Below are positions 61,201-64,000 of a stretch of 64,000 nucleotides of DNA, piece after piece. Position 1 is the first letter of the stretch, and the number at the start of each line of letters is the position of its first letter. The DNA comes from Chitinophaga sp. S165. GTDB lineage: Bacteria; Bacteroidota; Bacteroidia; Chitinophagales; Chitinophagaceae. A program made the translations under genes and the position numbers. The notes under the pieces are model-generated. The model saw nothing but the letters and a program-made list of their open reading frames with translations. It was not told the DNA's origin and searched no databases. Where the stretch lies: assembly GCF_003182155.1 (NCBI RefSeq), contig NZ_QGTG01000001.1:1482892-1546891 (forward strand). Reading direction: 5' to 3'.

Positions 61201-64000
61201 CGCAGTCTGATCTTATGTTAACCAGCGAAATCCTTCAATTACTCTTCTTTCGTTATGACAACCCCTCTTATGTAAAATCATATAATGGCGCAAAGCAGGA
61301 TTTCAGCGATCTCGATACCGGCTACTACAGACTTGTGGTATTACTCACCGATCGTAGGTATTTTATCACCGACAGCCTCTTTCTCAAAAAAGACCATTTG
61401 CATTATTATGCGCCTGATAGCATACATATCTTACCGGAAGACAGCATGAGTATTGAGCTTGACAAGCAGCTCAAGGATATAGCTGACGCCAAATATATGA
61501 TCTCGGATTATCAACGGAACCGGATAGCGGAGAGCTTCAACAAAAGAAAACTTACCAGGGCAAGTTTAAAAAGACTGGTCAGTGGAATCGTATTGGATAG
61601 TAAGGGAGATCCACTCCCCGGTGTAGCCGTCACCTTACGCGGCACCATTTACGGATGTACTACTGATGCAAATGGCAGATTTCAGTTATCTACGACGGAT
61701 AAAGGATATCTGGAAGCGAGACTCATTGGTTTTAGTCCTACGGAGCAGCCACTGGATGAAAACAAATTTTATAAAATTACCATGACAGATGTTGTCATGC
61801 AACTAAAAGAAACCGTAATCATTGCTTACGGCTTTACTACGAAAAGATATAATACCGGTAATGCCACTCGTCTGAGAACAGAAGTGCTTCCCCATCTCCG
61901 TGCACCTCAGATAGCGAGCAGGAACAGCCTGCCACCTGTCACCGGACCTTTGATCATTATAGATGGTGTGCCTTTCGAAGGAACACTTAATGACCTTGCC
62001 GAAGGAAGTGTCAAAAGTATTACGAAACTGACAGATGCTGATGCCAATGCGATCTATGGGTCCAGAGCCGCCTTTGGAGTTTTTATTGTTACAACCAGAC
62101 AGTCCGGTGACCGGGGCAAGGATGAATTGCGGGAATTATCTTCCAGAAGTGGTCTCCGCGCAAATTTCCGGGACGATGCTTTCTGGCAGCCCAGGCTGAA
62201 AACTGATGAAAATGGAAACGCTTCTTTTAAGGTCACTTTTCCGGATGACATTACCAGCTGGGACGCTTACGCCATAGCGATGACAGACAAGAAACAGGTG
62301 GGTATGAGAAAGATACAGATCCGCTCTTTCAAAACACTTAGCGGCAATCTTGGCCTACCTGCATTTGCCGTAGCGGGAGACACCATTCATATCATTAGTA
62401 AAGCATTGAACTACACACCTGATAGTATCAGGGGGGTGCATACTTTCAGTGTGAATGACAGTACATATTTTAGCCATCCCATCATTTTTAAAAATGCACT
62501 TATTGATACTACGCCTGTGTACATTAGGGGAACTGATAGTGTAGGCTTCAAGTATGTAGTCAATAAGGAAGGATATATGGATGGAGAACAACGTAAAATT
62601 CCACTGATACGAAGAGGTACTTCCGAAACGACGGGCATGTTCGTTGCGCTCCACAATGATACGTCATTCTCTTATCAGTACAAACGCCCCGATCCGGTAA
62701 TGATACGTGTAGAATCGGCCATAATGCCTGTATTAATGAACGAAATTGAACAGGTACAACAATACAGATACCTATGTAATGAACAACTTGCGTCTAAATT
62801 AAAGACCTATCTCCTGGAAAAGAAGGTAGCTGCATATCTGAAAAAAGATTTCAAAAAAGATAATGATATTAAAGAAATTCTAAAACGACTTGATCAGCAG
62901 AAGAAAAACGGCCTCTGGGGATGGTGGGAGAACTCACCCGTATCTGTCTGGATATCCCGGCATGTCATTGAATCCTTACTGATGGCGGAAGATCAGGGAT
63001 ATAAGACGGGTTTCAATAAACAGGTAGCCATTGATTATTTTGTTGATGAGTTAAACAGCGGCAAAAAAGAAGACCGCATCGGGTGCATGTTGCTGCTTGC
63101 CAAGCTTGGTGCGAATATCAGTTATAAAGAAGGTGTTGACAGCATTATATCACGGTCAGGCAAGTCCGGGTATGACACTATTAGGCTGGCAATGCTCCAA
63201 CAGCAGGCCGGCATACCTGTGAACTTCTCTGCTATCCTTGCCGGTGAAAAGAACACGGTATTCGGTAATGCTTACTGGGGCAGCGAAAGTTATCATCTGT
63301 TCGATAACAGCATCCAAAAGACGCTGCAGGTATACAAGCTGCTTCGCAAAGCTGGAGGATACGAACCATTACTACAGAAAATAAGAGGTTACTTCCTGGA
63401 ACAGCGAAAAGACGGTCATTGGAGAAATACGTATGAATCGGCGCTTATCCTGGAAACCATCCTGCCCGATGTACTGGAAGACGAATCTCATGGGCCGGCA
63501 GCAATTGATATCAATGGCCGTCATATCACCCAATTCCCTTATACCGATACACTGACGTATACAGAGAAGATCAACATCAGCAAACAGGGGAAAAGACCAG
63601 TTTATTTCACTGCGTATCAGCAGTTCTTTAATACGCAGCCGGAGAAGGTGTCCGGGCTGTTTAACGTATCGAGTGTTTTCAGTGTCAATGGCACTACGCA
63701 AACAGATCTTAAAGCCGGTGTTCCTGTTACGTTGAAAGTTGAGGTGAAGGTGCAGAAGACGGCAGACTATGTGCTGATCGAAATTCCTATTCCTGCAGGT
63801 TGTTCTTACAACGATAAATCACAGGCATGGGCAAATAATGAAGTGCACAGGGAACATTTTAAAGACAGGGTCAGTATTTTCTGCAGCCAGTTAAGCCCTG
63901 GTACACATACCTTTAATGTTTCTTTATTGCCGCGGTATTCAGGGAGTTATCATCTGAATCCGGCTAAAGCGGAAATGCAATACTTTCCGGTATTTATGGG
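58236..64000 (+). CDS. second alpha-2-macroglobulin-like protein with SusC-plug segment, 3' end off the window
   Basis: The frame opens at TTG 58236 with the signal peptide LPLLLCLLVYFTAGAQ and stays open to the right edge (1921 codons). By comparison with gene 1 only about a dozen residues are missing. MG2 is near 224 (GYIVFNKPKFKPGDTVKLKAF). The carboxypeptidase-regulatory domain is near 1114 (VSGIVLDSKGDPLPGVAV). A fuller plug follows: PLIIIDGVPFEGTLNDL and DADANAIYGSRAAFGVFIVTT (about 1240-1290), which is the classical SusC plug end. A2M begins near 1305 and the thioester motif Cys1514-Asn-Glu-Gln is intact. It is a tandem paralogue of the upstream gene; the last 750 bases are nearly identical while the first half is well diverged. 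Confidence 0.85.
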   Translation, partial: MKKLPLLLCLLVYFTAGAQHNLSQSRRSSVYEYLYELSNDETLQIYTYGIHKVNASFLHTLRDSFPHDNQPPGHFPPGNYLRVYAENDKLQTVFTPVPNVCMKQLHNARDLIIILHNEKGEPVKTADMRMGKYPLQYDAKANSYRLEKYEKGGILQVYHQGVLNCFTLAQTKSERKRTIRQRASYPFRFMIWYLKYRPKQRKYYKKHYSNSVAAQYQKKHPGYIVFNKPKFKPGDTVKLKAFITDEKGTPVNKPLLLRLSDQDFDVDTILTNLAPYSPGAYTYEFVCSPDLDLALDKDYQVTLETTDSRKYNKANFDGKVDIDEYAAKRPVLKKGAFRSEEYELHSLTFQARTDRKSHGSKQQMAVYCQAKDENNLPVMDGSITMFVIREKVIEYYEKRMSIPDTLWQYSGQMDQVGETKILIPDSIFPKADLKYSINCIFTNSNNETRTFTLHREYTYKNKNPFIFSQDADSLYITTDGASQTAQRAYICGLNDNKDTIETASITLPGAVKINPFASVYICKNEYAEDKYFPDEDDGQLEYDISWANDTVIADIKNPQKLFFWYWIFERNKVLERGYTNRLTWKAVTQHKEQYELRTNYIWNGVLKKDSVYFTDPGNQLDISVSAPKEIYPGQTTKVSLNVKDKYLKPVANADLTMYAHTSKFNADEPLIPDFLPRFQKRKWYQSPRYTDLEELEEEEDLRKALAIDWEKYRGKMGLDSLLFFQFTHPSPFFIYREPALDTVTQIAPFVFSGGSLQPVHIVYVDEIPRYCSFADPLQGYSIRVSPGDHNITLRTAHQRLSFNMTIPAGLKTFISIDSAINKKYVLVEAMPTKLTPSELTRINKYMLRVLNTFRDYGAYIRQDEKLLWLNIGKRNHYAYQAEYIAGPLTGNKASLIVKDSVVQDFTPEPGYSFEINKGLIKQKQLQETFPDYKDLRRYNTDTSLSAMAWSDKMADSLIHLLQLNNVKENDLVKLKEPLPVNTKLVVDLAQSDLMLTSEILQLLFFRYDNPSYVKSYNGAKQDFSDLDTGYYRLVVLLTDRRYFITDSLFLKKDHLHYYAPDSIHILPEDSMSIELDKQLKDIADAKYMISDYQRNRIAESFNKRKLTRASLKRLVSGIVLDSKGDPLPGVAVTLRGTIYGCTTDANGRFQLSTTDKGYLEARLIGFSPTEQPLDENKFYKITMTDVVMQLKETVIIAYGFTTKRYNTGNATRLRTEVLPHLRAPQIASRNSLPPVTGPLIIIDGVPFEGTLNDLAEGSVKSITKLTDADANAIYGSRAAFGVFIVTTRQSGDRGKDELRELSSRSGLRANFRDDAFWQPRLKTDENGNASFKVTFPDDITSWDAYAIAMTDKKQVGMRKIQIRSFKTLSGNLGLPAFAVAGDTIHIISKALNYTPDSIRGVHTFSVNDSTYFSHPIIFKNALIDTTPVYIRGTDSVGFKYVVNKEGYMDGEQRKIPLIRRGTSETTGMFVALHNDTSFSYQYKRPDPVMIRVESAIMPVLMNEIEQVQQYRYLCNEQLASKLKTYLLEKKVAAYLKKDFKKDNDIKEILKRLDQQKKNGLWGWWENSPVSVWISRHVIESLLMAEDQGYKTGFNKQVAIDYFVDELNSGKKEDRIGCMLLLAKLGANISYKEGVDSIISRSGKSGYDTIRLAMLQQQAGIPVNFSAILAGEKNTVFGNAYWGSESYHLFDNSIQKTLQVYKLLRKAGGYEPLLQKIRGYFLEQRKDGHWRNTYESALILETILPDVLEDESHGPAAIDINGRHITQFPYTDTLTYTEKINISKQGKRPVYFTAYQQFFNTQPEKVSGLFNVSSVFSVNGTTQTDLKAGVPVTLKVEVKVQKTADYVLIEIPIPAGCSYNDKSQAWANNEVHREHFKDRVSIFCSQLSPGTHTFNVSLLPRYSGSYHLNPAKAEMQYFPVFM

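Noticed and set aside
1..64000. Search for tRNA, rRNA, CRISPR, insertion sequences and integrases
   Set aside because: No cloverleaf, rRNA core, regular spacer array, transposase or integrase motif was recognised by eye; an automated scan could still find small RNAs.

Overview
The window looks like a chromosomal segment of a Bacteroidota bacterium, most probably a Chitinophaga-type member of the Chitinophagaceae. The evidence is Bacteroidota-style promoters (-7 box TAnnTTTG), a type IX secretion C-terminal sorting domain, SusC-like plug and carboxypeptidase-regulatory sequences, DUF4402 proteins, a RhaI-type rhamnose isomerase with a fused aldolase/dehydrogenase, and many signal-peptide proteins involved in polysaccharide use. 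I see no rRNA, tRNA, CRISPR array, transposase or integrase. Both ends cut through genes.

Layout. 1-8.7 kb: a GH16 glucanase cut by the left edge (with an inserted, apparently permuted discoidin domain), three small membrane proteins (two are tandem paralogues), a hypothetical protein, a two-gene TcmP/Gp37-Gp68 (DUF5131) cassette, and a CotH lipoprotein. 8.8-21.5 kb: one co-directional cluster that looks like a chaperone-usher pathway. It holds a DUF4402 subunit, a PapD-like chaperone, a ~2650-residue repeat adhesin with a T9SS sorting signal, a second subunit-like protein and an FimD-like usher. 21.5-31.3 kb (minus strand): a GyrI-like protein, then a complete L-rhamnose operon rhaT-rhaEW-rhaI-rhaB-lutA-lutB-lutC-rhaM. 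31.4-38.7 kb (minus): a lipoprotein, a PAS histidine kinase, a luciferase-like oxidoreductase, a Pif1-like helicase and an exported SAM hydrolase. 38.8-39.7 kb: a Cys-rich copper-binding protein overlapping a small HD hydrolase. 39.7-44.2 kb (minus): a TolC-MacA-MacB type efflux operon. 44.5-49 kb: a GH51 arabinofuranosidase, a protein made of DTANFxx heptapeptide repeats, a long hairpin and a 21-bp repeat, and two envelope proteins. 49.1-52.2 kb (minus): a copper module (HMA protein, CopA ATPase, AraC regulator with an HMA-like N-terminus). 52.3-64 kb: two tandem ~1900-residue alpha-2-macroglobulin-like proteins, each with an inserted carboxypeptidase-regulatory/SusC-plug segment; the second runs off the right edge.

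How the genes work together. In the rhamnose operon RhaT imports, RhaM epimerises, RhaI isomerises, RhaB phosphorylates, and the RhaEW fusion cleaves and oxidises to DHAP plus L-lactate. LutABC then oxidises the L-lactate to pyruvate, which explains lactate genes inside a sugar operon. The copper genes form sensor, chaperone and exporter. The 8.8-21.5 kb cluster and the two macroglobulin/plug proteins are the most unusual systems here. Function calls come from reading motifs by eye; no database search was possible.
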